This document shows, one piece after another, positions 15,349 through 24,174 of a stretch of 64,000 nt of DNA. A program made the position numbers and the translations under genes. The notes under the pieces are model-generated. The model made no database searches, had not been told where the DNA came from, and was given only the letters and a program-made list of their open reading frames with translations. Origin of the DNA: Blastococcus tunisiensis (GTDB lineage: Bacteria; Actinomycetota; Actinomycetes; Mycobacteriales; Geodermatophilaceae). The DNA is taken from positions 62,001-126,000 of the forward strand of contig NZ_FOND01000014.1 of the NCBI RefSeq assembly GCF_900112815.1, given 5' to 3'. The first letter of the stretch is position 1; each line of letters starts with the position of its first letter.

Positions 15349-16866
15349 GTGAGCCTGCTGATCACCGACGTCACCGTCGGCGACCGGCCGGGCCGGGCGG
15401 TGCACGTCGTCGACGGGCGGGTCGGCTGGCTGGGCGATGCCTCCGGTGCGCCGGCCGCCGACCGGGTGCTGGCCGGCGAGGGCGCCCTGCTGACTCCGGC
15501 CTTCGTCGACGCGCACGTGCACGCCACCGCGACCGGGCTGGCGCTCACCGGTCTCGACCTCCACTCGAGCGTAAGCCTGCGGGAGGCCGTGGGCTCCGTG
15601 GCGGCGCACGTCTCCGCGGTGCCGACCGGGATCGTCCTCGGCACCGGCTGGGACGAGACCGGCTGGCCGGAGGGACGGGGACTGACCCGGCACGACGTGG
15701 ACGCCGTCGTCGGCGACCGCCCCGCCTACCTGGCCCGGGTCGACGTGCACTCCGCGACGGTGTCCACCGCGCTGCTCGACCGCATCCCCGGCATCACCGG
15801 GCTGCCCGGCTTCAGCGCCGACGGCCGGCTGCGCCTGGACGCCCACCACGCCGTCCGCCAGGCCGCGTACGGCGCGGTGGACCCGGTGCAGCGGCGCCGC
15901 GCCCAGCAGGCCACCCTCGTCGCCGCGGCCGGCCTCGGCATCGGCAGCCTGCACGAGATGGCCGGGCCCGAGGTGTCCGGCGCCGACGACCTGGCGGCCC
16001 TGCTCGCCCTGGCCGGCGAGGAGCCCGGCCCCCGGGTGCTCGGCTACTGGGGCGAGCTGGCCGAGCGGGGCGGCCTGGAGGTCGTCCGGGCCCTCGGGCT
16101 GGCCGGCGCCGGCGGGGACCTGTTCTGCGACGGCGCGTTCGGGTCGCACACCGCGGCGCTCGGCAACGGCCCGTACACCGACCGGCCGGAGACCGCCGGC
16201 GCCCTGCGCTTCGCCAGCGGCCAGCTCGTCCACCATGTGCGGGCCTGCACGCTCGCCGGCATCCAGGCCGGCTTCCACGCCATCGGGGACGCCGCGGTCG
16301 CCCAGGTGGTCTACGCCGTCGAGACGGTGGCGGCCGAGCTCGGCCGCCCCGCCGTCCGCGCCTGCCGGCACCGGCTCGAGCACGTCGAGATGATCGACCG
16401 GCCCGACATCGAGCGGATGCGGGACCTCGGCATGGTCGCCAGCGTCCAGCCCGCCTTCGACGCCGCGTGGGGCGGCGACGCCGGCATGTACGCCGACCGG
16501 CTCGGTCGCGAGCGCGCCCTCGCTACCAACCCGTTCGCCGGTCTCGCCGACGCCGGCGTCGCCCTCGCGCTGGGCAGCGACGCACCGGTGACCCCGCTGG
16601 ACCCGTGGGGGAGCGTGCACGCCGCCGTGGACCACCGGACGCCGGGCTCGGGGCTGCGGCCGTTCGACGCGTTCGACGCGCACACCCACGGCGGCTGGCA
16701 CGCCGTCCGCGCCGAGCACCCCGCGGGCCCGCTGGGGGTGGGCGCCCCGGCCCACCTCGCGCTCTGGGCGACGCCGCAGACGCTGTCCACCGTGCTGTCC
16801 GAGCGGTCGCGGCCCACGTGCCGGGGCCTGCTCGTCGACGGCGAACCGATCGGAGACCTCGCATGA
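15349..16866 (+). CDS. YtcJ-like amidohydrolase (amidohydrolase family 3) in the lysine operon
   Basis: The 505-residue metal-dependent hydrolase has VDAHVHATATG (first two metal His) near residues 50-60, FHAIGDAA and HRLEHVEM (further ligands), and LGSDAPVTPLDPW (catalytic Asp) near residue 408. This is the layout of amidohydrolase family 3 (YtcJ/TIM-barrel). It is not a known lysine fermentation enzyme. It overlaps kamD by 4 nt (16863-16866), so it is surely part of the operon. It occupies the place where the cleavage enzyme Kce might be expected. The substrate is unknown. Confidence 0.85.
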   Translation: MSLLITDVTVGDRPGRAVHVVDGRVGWLGDASGAPAADRVLAGEGALLTPAFVDAHVHATATGLALTGLDLHSSVSLREAVGSVAAHVSAVPTGIVLGTGWDETGWPEGRGLTRHDVDAVVGDRPAYLARVDVHSATVSTALLDRIPGITGLPGFSADGRLRLDAHHAVRQAAYGAVDPVQRRRAQQATLVAAAGLGIGSLHEMAGPEVSGADDLAALLALAGEEPGPRVLGYWGELAERGGLEVVRALGLAGAGGDLFCDGAFGSHTAALGNGPYTDRPETAGALRFASGQLVHHVRACTLAGIQAGFHAIGDAAVAQVVYAVETVAAELGRPAVRACRHRLEHVEMIDRPDIERMRDLGMVASVQPAFDAAWGGDAGMYADRLGRERALATNPFAGLADAGVALALGSDAPVTPLDPWGSVHAAVDHRTPGSGLRPFDAFDAHTHGGWHAVRAEHPAGPLGVGAPAHLALWATPQTLSTVLSERSRPTCRGLLVDGEPIGDLA

Positions 16867-18479
16867 GCACCCTCGCGCTGGACCCCGGGCTGGTCGCCCG
16901 GGCACGGGAGCTGGCTGCCCGCGCCGCCCAGCCGGTGATCGACCTGGCGCACCGGCACACCACCGTGTCCGTCGAGCGCGCCGTGCTGCGGCTGGCCGGG
17001 CTCACCGGCACCGACCCGGTGACGGGGGAGGGGGCGGCCGGGGGCGGCGGGGTGGGTGGCAATGTCATCGACCGGGTGCCCTGGGCCAACCGCGTCGTCG
17101 ACGCCGTCCGCGAGCAGGTGGGCCTCGAGTCCGGCGTCGCGCTCCCGGTCTGGCACGCCCTGGCCTCCGGGGGGACGCTCCAGTCCCTCGCCGAGCAGGT
17201 CGGCGCCGGGACGGCGCGGTTCGAGATCCCCACCGGCACCGACACGGAGCGGGCACGCGAGGCCGCCCGGGAGGCGGCGGCCCGGGGCATCGCGTGCATC
17301 GACGCCAACCGCCGGCGGCGCGAGGAGCTGATCACCACCCACGGCGATCCACCGCGCCGGCCGTGGATCTACCTGATCGTGGCCACCGGCGACATCCACG
17401 AGGACATCCCGCAGGCGCAGGCCGCCGCCCGCGCCGGGGCCGACGTCATCGCCGTCATCCGGTCCACCGGCCAGTCCCTGCTGGACTACGTGCCCGAGGG
17501 CGCCACCCGCACGGGCTACGCGGGCACCTACGCGACCCAGGAGAACTTCCGGCTGATGCGGGCCGCGCTGGACGAGGTGAGCGCGGAGCTCGGCCGCTAC
17601 GTCCGGCTGACCAACTACGCGTCCGGCCTGTGCATGCCCGAGATCGCCGTCCTCGCCGGGCTGGAGCGGCTGGACATGATGCTCAACGACGCGATGTACG
17701 GGATCCTCTTCCGCGACATCAACCCGCGGCGCACCTTCGTCGACCAGCGGTTCAGCCGGATGGTCCACGCGCGGGCCGGGATCATCATCAACACCGGCGA
17801 GGACAACTACCTCACCACCGCCGACGCCGTCGACGAGGCGCACACCGTCACGGTCAGCCAGCTGCTCAACGAGACCCTGGCCAAGGAGGCGGGCCTGCAG
17901 GACTGGCAGCTCGGCCTGGGGCACGCCTTCGAGATCGACCCCGACGTCCCGGAGTCCTTCCGCCTGGAACTGGCGCACGCACTGCTGGCCCGCAGCCTCT
18001 TCCCGGACGCGCCGCTGAAGTGGATGCCGCCCACCAAGCACATGACCGGCGACGTCTTCCGCGGCTACCTGCTCGACGGCTTCTTCAACCTGGCCGGGTC
18101 GCTCACCGGCCAGGGCATCCTGCTGGTCGGGATGATGACCGAGGCCGTGGTCACGCCGTGGCTCTCCGACCGCGACCTGGCGCTGCGCAACGTCCGGTAC
18201 GTGCTGAACGCGGCCGGCAACCTGGCCGAGGACTTCGCCCCGCCGCCGGGCGGGTTCATCGACCGGCGGGCGAACACCGTGCTCACCGAGGCCGTCGGGT
18301 TGCTGGAGAAGATCGCCGACCATCCCGAAGGCCTCATCCAGGCGATCGCCGACGGCACGTTCGGCATCACGAAGCGTCCGGCGGACGGCGGCAAGGGCCT
18401 GGAGGGCGTGGTCGCGACCGCGCCGGACGCCTACAACCCCGCGCTGGACCTGCTGGAGAGGAAGGTCTCCCGTGCCTGA
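16863..18479 (+). CDS. kamD: beta-lysine / D-lysine 5,6-aminomutase alpha subunit
   Basis: The 538-residue alpha subunit of lysine 5,6-aminomutase forms the TIM barrel that binds PLP and substrate. With KamE it moves the terminal amino group of L-beta-lysine (or D-lysine) to carbon 5, using adenosylcobalamin. Recognisable family segments include TGDIHEDIPQAQAAARAGAD, ATQENFRLMR, NYASGLCMPE and the PTKHMTGD stretch. ATG 16863 overlaps the previous stop as ATGA. The C-terminus overlaps kamE by 8 nt, consistent with 1:1 subunit production. Confidence 0.95.
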   Translation: MSTLALDPGLVARARELAARAAQPVIDLAHRHTTVSVERAVLRLAGLTGTDPVTGEGAAGGGGVGGNVIDRVPWANRVVDAVREQVGLESGVALPVWHALASGGTLQSLAEQVGAGTARFEIPTGTDTERAREAAREAAARGIACIDANRRRREELITTHGDPPRRPWIYLIVATGDIHEDIPQAQAAARAGADVIAVIRSTGQSLLDYVPEGATRTGYAGTYATQENFRLMRAALDEVSAELGRYVRLTNYASGLCMPEIAVLAGLERLDMMLNDAMYGILFRDINPRRTFVDQRFSRMVHARAGIIINTGEDNYLTTADAVDEAHTVTVSQLLNETLAKEAGLQDWQLGLGHAFEIDPDVPESFRLELAHALLARSLFPDAPLKWMPPTKHMTGDVFRGYLLDGFFNLAGSLTGQGILLVGMMTEAVVTPWLSDRDLALRNVRYVLNAAGNLAEDFAPPPGGFIDRRANTVLTEAVGLLEKIADHPEGLIQAIADGTFGITKRPADGGKGLEGVVATAPDAYNPALDLLERKVSRA

Positions 18480-19218
18480 CGGGACGGTCGTCCGGCCGTA
18501 CGGGGACACCACGGGGGACGGGATGGTGCAGACGTCCTTCACGCTGCCCGTCCCCGCCGGCCCGAAGGCCGAGGGCGCGGCGCTGCAACTGGCGAACAAG
18601 ATGGGGCTCGAGCCGGCCATGGTCGTGCACAGCCACGCCATCGACCGCGGCTACACGTTCTTTGTCGTCTACGGCAGCGTGCGGCACCTGGTCGACCTCG
18701 ACGCCGTCGTCGTGGAGGAGCGGGCCTACCCGCTGCTCACCTCGTCGGAGATCAACGCCGCCATCCGCAGCCGGCTCAACCGCAAGCTGGTCGTCCTCGG
18801 CGCCTGCATCGGCACCGACGCGCACACCGTGGGCATCGACGCGATCCTCAACGTGAAGGGCTTCGCCGGGGAGAAGGGCCTGGAGTACCTGCGCGAGATG
18901 GCCGTGGCGAATCTCGGCGCCCAGGTCACGGTGCCCGAGCTGGTCGCCCGGGCCCGGGCCGCCCGCGCCGACGCCGTGCTGGTCTCGCAGGTCGTCACGC
19001 AGAAGGACGCGCACCTGCGCAACACCCGGGAGCTCGCGGCCGCCTTCCGCGAGGCGATGGGGGAGGACCGGCCGCTGCTCGTGGTCGGCGGCCCCCGGTT
19101 CGACCCGGCCATGGCCGGCGACCTCGGCGTCGACAAGGTGTTCGGCCGGGGGACGACGCCCGGCGAGGTCGCCAGCTACCTCATCTCCGCACTCGTCCTG
19201 GAACGGAGCACCTCATGA
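18472..19218 (+). CDS. kamE: lysine 5,6-aminomutase beta subunit (B12-binding)
   Basis: The 248-residue beta subunit has the cobalamin base-off motif DAHTVG, with His118 as the cobalt ligand. Lys129, 11 residues later in NVKGFAGEKG, is the PLP-binding lysine; the same spacing separates the His and Lys of the Clostridium enzyme. The second half is a Rossmann-type B12 domain with VVGGPRFD. GTG 18472 lies inside the end of kamD. It depends on imported or synthesised cobalamin; no cobalamin riboswitch is seen near this operon. Confidence 0.95.
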   Translation: MPDGTVVRPYGDTTGDGMVQTSFTLPVPAGPKAEGAALQLANKMGLEPAMVVHSHAIDRGYTFFVVYGSVRHLVDLDAVVVEERAYPLLTSSEINAAIRSRLNRKLVVLGACIGTDAHTVGIDAILNVKGFAGEKGLEYLREMAVANLGAQVTVPELVARARAARADAVLVSQVVTQKDAHLRNTRELAAAFREAMGEDRPLLVVGGPRFDPAMAGDLGVDKVFGRGTTPGEVASYLISALVLERSTS

Positions 19219-19616
19219 CCGACCCCCGGCTCGGCCTGACCGTGACCCACCGCCGCTACGTGCCGCACGCGCACGCCCACTACGGCGGCTCCCTGGTCGA
19301 CGGTGCCTACACCCTCGGCCTCTTCGGTGACGTGGCGACCGAGGTCGCCATCGTGCTGGACGGCGACGAGGGCCTGCTGGCCGGCTACTCCGACGTGCGC
19401 TTCCTGGGGCCGGTGCGCGCGGGCGACGTGCTGGAGGCCACCTGCGAGGTGGTCCGGATCGGCCGGCGCAGCCGCGAGCTGCGCTGCACCGCGCAGGTGG
19501 TCGCGCGGGCCCAGCCGGAGCGGGGCCCGTCCGCCGCCGCCGTGCTCGACCCGCCGCTGCCGGTCGTGGCGGCGACGGCGACACTGGTCGTCCCGGAGCC
19601 CTTGACGGGCGGATAA
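19215..19616 (+). CDS. kal: 3-aminobutyryl-CoA ammonia lyase (hotdog fold)
   Basis: The 133-residue hotdog-fold protein opens with HAHYGGSLVDGAYTLGLFGDVATE, which matches the Kal family of lysine fermentation (elimination of ammonia from 3-aminobutyryl-CoA to crotonyl-CoA). Generic thioesterases lack the HYGG-LVDGA pattern. ATG 19215 overlaps kamE by 4 nt. Its presence implies a pathway that reaches CoA thioesters, which makes the lack of kce nearby notable. Confidence 0.88.
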   Translation: MTDPRLGLTVTHRRYVPHAHAHYGGSLVDGAYTLGLFGDVATEVAIVLDGDEGLLAGYSDVRFLGPVRAGDVLEATCEVVRIGRRSRELRCTAQVVARAQPERGPSAAAVLDPPLPVVAATATLVVPEPLTGG

Positions 19617-20107
19617 CGATTCAGCCACAGTAGCTCCCGCAGTCACCGTAGGTACGCACGCGGACGCGAGGAGTTCTTACAGTCGCTGCAGTTCCATCCG
19701 GGAGCACCGCGCCGCGCTCCTCCGGATCGAGCCGAGCCGCCCTCCGGCCAGCACCGGGTCGAGGGGGTGCCCGGCCGGCCCGGGGTCCGCGGGACGGTTC
19801 CCCCGGCGGGGCCCACACGGATCCGCGTCATCAGACAACGGTCGTGCCGCTCGCTGCCAGCGACCGGTCGTCCGGCCCGAAGACGCGGCGCCCGCGCGGA
19901 GCACCTGCCGGCCGCCGACGGAGTGGATGCAGGACCCCGTCCCCCCGGCCCTCCGCACGCGCAGGCCGGGTCCCGGGGCGGGACCGTGGGATGCTGGGTC
20001 AGGACCGTGGCGACGGCGCGGCGGTCCGGACCCCGTCCGACCGGCTCGGGGTACCAGGCCGGTTCCCGGGTCCCCCGGGCACCGGAGCGGGTTCCGGGAG
20101 GCTGTGG
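19617..20107. other. 491 bp gene-free stretch between kal and lnt
   Basis: No frame here has gene-like composition and no tRNA is visible. The left part (19617-19690) is less GC-rich and could hold an operon end. GGGAGG at 20096-20101 is the lnt ribosome-binding site. No clear terminator hairpin was found after kal. Confidence 0.5.
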
Positions 20108-21775
20108 GTGCCGGCAGGGGCAGGGCAGCCGGGAGTCGGCACGCTGGCGCGGCCGCAGCCGCCGGCCGCGGGACCGGCGCAGCCCGGCGGGCGGACCGCC
20201 CTGCCGTGGCGCACGCTGCTCGCGCTCACCGGCGGCCTCGTACTCGTCCTGGCCTATCCCGGCTACGACCTGATCGCGCTCGCGGTCCTCGGTCCGGCCG
20301 CTCTCGCGCTCGCCGTCCACCGGCAACGGGTGCGCTCGGGCCTCTGGCTCGGCCTGGTGTTCGGGCTCGGCTTCTTCGTCCCGCTGCTGTCCTGGACGGG
20401 CATCTACGTCGGCGCCTTCCCCTGGCTCGCCCTGGCGGTCTGGGAGGCCGTGCACCTGGCCCTGCTGGGCGGCGCGACCGCCCTCACCTCGCGGCTCCGG
20501 TTCTGGCCGGTCTGGACCGCGGCGCTCTGGGTCGCCGACGAGGCCCTGCGGGGCCGCTTCGTGCTCGACGGCTTCCCCTGGGGGCGGCTCGGCTTCAGCC
20601 AGACCGACGGCCCCCTGCTGGCGCTGGCCGCCTACGGCGGGGTGCCGCTGGTCAGCTTCGCCGTCGCCCTCGTCGGCGCCCTGCTGGCCGCGGCCGTCCT
20701 CGCCGTGGCCCGGGCCCGGCGGGCGCCCCGCGGCACGGGGGAGCAGGACACGGGGGAGCGGAGCACGGCGCTCCGGGCCGGGGCGCTGCTCGTGGTGGGC
20801 GCGGTGGCGGTGCCGCTGGCCGGCCTGCTCGCCTGGCTGCCCCTGGCCGGACCGTCCCTCACCGCCGGCGGCCCCACATCCACCGTCGCCGTCATCCAGG
20901 GGAACGTGCCCCGCGCCGGCCTGGACTTCAACGCCCAGCGGCGCGCGGTGCTCGACAACCACGTCCAGCGCACCCTCGAGCTCGCCGCGGCCGTGGCGGC
21001 GGGGGAGCAGGAGCAGCCGGACGTCGTCATCTGGCCGGAGAACAGCTCCGACATCGACCCCTACACCAACGCCGACGCCGCGCGGCAGATCGACCGGGCG
21101 GCCACCGCGATCGGGGCGCCGATCCTGGTCGGCGCGGTCGTCGAGGGCCCCGGCCGCTTCATCAGCAATACGGCGATCGTGTGGGACCCCGCCGACGGCC
21201 CGGGGGACACCTACGTGAAGCGCCACCCCGTCCCGCTGGCCGAGTACGTCCCGGCCCGCGACTTCTTCCGGTTCTTCAGCGACAAGGTCGACCTCGTCCG
21301 GCGCGACTTCGCCGCCGGCGACGAGGTAGGGGTGCTCGACGTCGGCGGGGTCCGGATCGGCGACCTGATCTGCTTCGAGGTCGTCTACGACGGCCTGGTG
21401 GACGACGTCGTCGACGCCGGGGCGGGGATGATCGTCGTCCAGACGAACAACGCGACCTTCGGGTACACCGACGAGAGCGCCCAGCAGCTGGCGATGAGCC
21501 GGCTGCGGGCCGTCGAGTTCGGCCGCACCGTCGTCGTGGCGGCGACCAGCGGCATCTCGGCGATCGTGGCTCCCGACGGGTCGATCGTGGAGTCCTCGGA
21601 GCTGTTCACGCCCGACGTGTTCGTCCGCGAGATCGCCCAGCGGAGCTCCTCGACGCCGGCCCAGCGGCTCGGCGCCGTGCCCGAGTGGCTGCTGACGGGC
21701 GCCGGCGTCGGTGCCCTGCTCGCCGCCGCCTGGCCGGGCCTGACCCGCCGCCGGCCGGGGAGGACCACCGGATGA
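20108..21775 (+). CDS. lnt: apolipoprotein N-acyltransferase
   Basis: The 555-residue polytopic membrane enzyme adds the third acyl chain to the N-terminal Cys of lipoproteins. An N-terminal set of hydrophobic helices is followed by a periplasmic nitrilase domain whose catalytic Glu (WPENSSD), Lys (YVKRHPVPLAEY) and Cys (LICFEVVYDG) are all present. A final helix ends the protein. GTG 20108 has GGGAGG 6 nt upstream. The next gene is the mannosyltransferase ppm1, which is fused to lnt in M. tuberculosis but separate here. Several lipoprotein clients are encoded in the window. Confidence 0.93.
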   Translation: MPAGAGQPGVGTLARPQPPAAGPAQPGGRTALPWRTLLALTGGLVLVLAYPGYDLIALAVLGPAALALAVHRQRVRSGLWLGLVFGLGFFVPLLSWTGIYVGAFPWLALAVWEAVHLALLGGATALTSRLRFWPVWTAALWVADEALRGRFVLDGFPWGRLGFSQTDGPLLALAAYGGVPLVSFAVALVGALLAAAVLAVARARRAPRGTGEQDTGERSTALRAGALLVVGAVAVPLAGLLAWLPLAGPSLTAGGPTSTVAVIQGNVPRAGLDFNAQRRAVLDNHVQRTLELAAAVAAGEQEQPDVVIWPENSSDIDPYTNADAARQIDRAATAIGAPILVGAVVEGPGRFISNTAIVWDPADGPGDTYVKRHPVPLAEYVPARDFFRFFSDKVDLVRRDFAAGDEVGVLDVGGVRIGDLICFEVVYDGLVDDVVDAGAGMIVVQTNNATFGYTDESAQQLAMSRLRAVEFGRTVVVAATSGISAIVAPDGSIVESSELFTPDVFVREIAQRSSSTPAQRLGAVPEWLLTGAGVGALLAAAWPGLTRRRPGRTTG

Positions 21776-22557
21776 CTCCGCGGGTGCTGGTCGTCGTGCC
21801 CACGTACGACGAGGTGGACAACCTCGAGTCCATCCTCGACCGGCTGCACGCCAGCGTGCCCGAGGCGCACGCCCTGGTCGCCGACGACGGCTCGCCCGAC
21901 GGGACCGGCCAGCTCGCCGACAAGCTCGCCGCCCGCGACGACCGCGTCCACGTGCTGCACCGCGGCGCCAAGCTCGGGCTGGGACGGGCCTACGTGGCGG
22001 GGTTCCGGTGGGCGCGGGAGCACGGCTTCGACGTCCTCGTGGAGATGGACGCCGACGGGTCGCACGCCCCCGAGCAGCTGCCGGACCTCCTCGCCGCCCT
22101 CCGGACCGCGGACCTGGCGCTGGGCTCGCGGTACGTGCCCGGGGGAGCGGTGCGGAACTGGCCGGCGCACCGCCAGCTGCTCTCCCGGGCGGGGAACCGG
22201 TACACCCGCTGGGCGCTGCGGCTGCCGCTCAGCGACGCGACCGGCGGGTACCGCGCCGCCCGTGCCGAGCTGATCGACCGGCTGCCCTTCGACGACGTCG
22301 CCAGCCAGGGCTACTGCTTCCAGGTCGACTGGGCCTGGCGGGCCGTCCGCGCCGGGGCCCGCGTGGTCGAGGTGCCGATCGTCTTCACCGAACGGACCTG
22401 GGGCAGGAGCAAGATGAGCGGCTCGATCGTTAGGGAGGCATTGGTCCGCGTCACCGTCTGGGGTCTGCAGGACCGGCTGGCCGAACGGCTGCCGGGCCTC
22501 GTCCGCCCTCCGGTGCCGGCACGAGCAGGACGCAGAGAGGCAGGACAGCATGAGTGA
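21772..22557 (+). CDS. ppm1: polyprenol monophosphomannose synthase
   Basis: The 261-residue GT2 glycosyltransferase has the N-terminal VVVPTYDEVDNLE, the DDGSPDGT and EMDADGSH motifs (nucleotide and metal binding) and a C-terminal TERTWGRSKMS segment typical of dolichol/polyprenol phosphate mannose synthases. It makes polyprenyl-phosphomannose, the mannose donor for lipoglycans and exported glycoproteins. ATG 21772 overlaps the lnt stop (ATGA). The soluble enzyme probably works with the membrane-bound Lnt, as in Streptomyces and corynebacteria. Confidence 0.95.
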   Translation: MTPRVLVVVPTYDEVDNLESILDRLHASVPEAHALVADDGSPDGTGQLADKLAARDDRVHVLHRGAKLGLGRAYVAGFRWAREHGFDVLVEMDADGSHAPEQLPDLLAALRTADLALGSRYVPGGAVRNWPAHRQLLSRAGNRYTRWALRLPLSDATGGYRAARAELIDRLPFDDVASQGYCFQVDWAWRAVRAGARVVEVPIVFTERTWGRSKMSGSIVREALVRVTVWGLQDRLAERLPGLVRPPVPARAGRREAGQHE

Positions 22558-23074
22558 CGCCGTCGGACGGCGGGTCCGGACCATCGCCGGCCTGCTCGTG
22601 CTGGCCGAGCTGGTCGTCTTCGTCCTGGTCGCCGCCTGGATCGGGGTGGGCTGGACCATCCTCGCGACGCTGGCCACCAGCGCGCTCGGCTGGATCCTGC
22701 TGGCCCGCCAGGGCACCCGCGCGCTGGCCGACCTGCGCGAGCGGGCCCGGACCCGTCGGTCTCCCGGGGCCGAGCTGGGCAACGCCGGGCTGGTCGCCGC
22801 GGGGGGTCTGCTCATGGTCCTGCCGGGCTTCATCGGGGACGTCGTCGGCCTGCTCTGCCTCCTGCCCGGGACGCGGAACCTGGTGCGCGGGATCCTGACC
22901 CGCCTGGTGCTGACCCGGCTGCCCGCGGGCCTGCGCCCGCCGGTGCGGGTGGAGAGCGTCCGCACCGCCGAGGTACCGCGCACCGACGACCGTGGTCCCG
23001 GGACCACCGACGCCCCGCCCCGGGTCATCGAGGGCGAGGTCGTGCGCGGGCCCGACGGGCGGCCTCCGGCCTAG
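22550..23074 (+). CDS. fxsA: FxsA family membrane protein
   Basis: The 174-residue protein has two to three hydrophobic segments in the first 110 residues (LLVLAELVVFVLVA; ILATLATSALGWILL; LLMVLPGFIGDVVGLLCLLP, the FxsA signature) and a polar tail. FxsA is a cytoplasmic membrane protein of uncertain role. ATG 22550 overlaps ppm1 by 8 nt. Its TAG stop (23072-23074) overlaps the stop codon of the opposite-strand gene. Confidence 0.88.
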   Translation: MSDAVGRRVRTIAGLLVLAELVVFVLVAAWIGVGWTILATLATSALGWILLARQGTRALADLRERARTRRSPGAELGNAGLVAAGGLLMVLPGFIGDVVGLLCLLPGTRNLVRGILTRLVLTRLPAGLRPPVRVESVRTAEVPRTDDRGPGTTDAPPRVIEGEVVRGPDGRPPA

Positions 23075-23649
23075 CGGCGGCCCCCGGGGCCCTGGCGGAG
23101 CACCCGGAAGCGCAGCGTGGTCCGGGCGCCGTGCTCCTCCACGCCCAGCTTCTCCAGCTGCACCGTCCCCGGCGGGATGCCGTCGAGCAGCCTCCGTCCG
23201 CCGCCGAGCAGCACCGGCATCACGTCGACGCGCAGCTCGTCGACCAGCCCGGCGGCCAGGAGCCCGCGGGTGAGGTCGGCGCCGCCGAGGACGGTCACCG
23301 CCCGGTCCCCGGCCAGCTCGGCCGCCCGGGCGACGGCGGCCTCCACCCCGTCGGTCACGAAGGTGAAGAACAGCCGGTCGTTGCGCTTCGGCTCCCGTTC
23401 CGGAGCCCGGTGCGTCACCACCACGATCGGCACCTGGAACTCGTAGCCGTCGGCGTAGCCGTCCGGGTCGGGAGCCATGTCGAAGAAGCGCCGGCCCATG
23501 AGGGCAGCGCCCGTCTCGGCCCGGGCCGCATCCAGGCAGGCGGAGTCCTGGAGCCCCTCCAGGTCGGAGTAGAGGGCCGAGATGCCGCCGTCCGCGTCCT
23601 CGAAGAACCCGTCCAGGGAGACGGTCATCCCGCCGATCACGTGTGTCAT
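23071..23649 (-). CDS. dihydrofolate reductase family protein (RibD C-terminal fold)
   Basis: This 192-residue protein has the DHFR-like fold of the RibD C-terminal family. It opens with the typical MTVSLDGFFE, then GAALMGRRFFDM, a Rossmann-like segment VTVLGGADLTRGLLAAGLVDELRVDVMPVLLG and LLDGI. These proteins bind NADPH and are mostly uncharacterised reductases. ATG 23649 is used. Its terminal TAG overlaps the FxsA stop within a CTAG palindrome. Confidence 0.9.
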   Translation of the reverse strand: MTHVIGGMTVSLDGFFEDADGGISALYSDLEGLQDSACLDAARAETGAALMGRRFFDMAPDPDGYADGYEFQVPIVVVTHRAPEREPKRNDRLFFTFVTDGVEAAVARAAELAGDRAVTVLGGADLTRGLLAAGLVDELRVDVMPVLLGGGRRLLDGIPPGTVQLEKLGVEEHGARTTLRFRVLRQGPGGRR

Positions 23650-23694
23650 GCCGGTAGGACCGCGGCGGGCGGGGGAACTGATCGCGGACGCAGA

Positions 23695-23726
23695 ACGGCC
23701 CCGGTGGATCTCTCCACCGGGGCCGT
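23695..23726 (-). terminator. rbpA terminator hairpin
   Basis: Arms 23695-23708 and 23713-23726 form a perfect 14 bp GC-rich stem with a TCTC loop, 15 nt after the rbpA stop on the minus strand. Confidence 0.8.
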
Positions 23727-23741
23727 CAGGTACTGCTGGGT

Positions 23742-24086
23742 TCAGCTGGCGCGGGTACGCCGGCCGCGGAGCACGTCGAGGCGCTCGGCGAGCACCTCTT
23801 CGAGGTCCTCCACCGAACGGCGCTCGAGCAGCATGTCCCAGTGGGTGCGCGGGGGCTTGACCTTCTTGGGCGCCGGCTCGGCGCCGCCGACCAGCTTGGC
23901 CGCGGAGCCGTCGAACTTGCACTCCCAGGTGTCGGGGAGCTCGGCGTCGTCGGCGAAGGGCACCGTGAACAGGTGACCCGACGGGCACCGGTACTCGGCG
24001 TACTGCCGGTCGATCGGCGCGGTGTTCCGCTCGGTCTCGTAGCTGACGCTGCCCAATCGGCTGCCGCGCAGGGAACGCTCGCCCAT
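23742..24086 (-). CDS. rbpA: RNA polymerase-binding protein RbpA
   Basis: The 114-residue RbpA binds RNA polymerase and the principal sigma factor and stabilises open promoter complexes. Conserved parts are the N-terminal MGERSLRGSRLGSVSYETE, the YRCPSGHLFTVPFADDAELPDTWEC core (zinc-less or zinc-binding RbpA core domain with two Cys) and the basic linker and sigma-interacting helix ending ELDVLRGRR-like. ATG 24086 is used. A perfect SigR promoter lies upstream, as for rbpA in Streptomyces coelicolor, so induction by thiol-oxidative stress is expected. Confidence 0.96.
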   Translation of the reverse strand: MGERSLRGSRLGSVSYETERNTAPIDRQYAEYRCPSGHLFTVPFADDAELPDTWECKFDGSAAKLVGGAEPAPKKVKPPRTHWDMLLERRSVEDLEEVLAERLDVLRGRRTRAS

Positions 24087-24174
24087 GGCACACCGTCCTC
24101 TCGTTCGTGGTGTCGGTCGCGACTCGATGTCCGGCGACGGGGGCATACCCACGAACCGGGGAGTCACAGAGATG

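Noticed and set aside
18472-19218. Cobalamin riboswitch for the kam operon
   Set aside because: The upstream region (14145-14267) is too short and no B12-box-like conserved sequence was seen.
19767-20273. Open frames between kal and lnt
   Set aside because: They have no plausible protein composition; one overlaps lnt in another frame.
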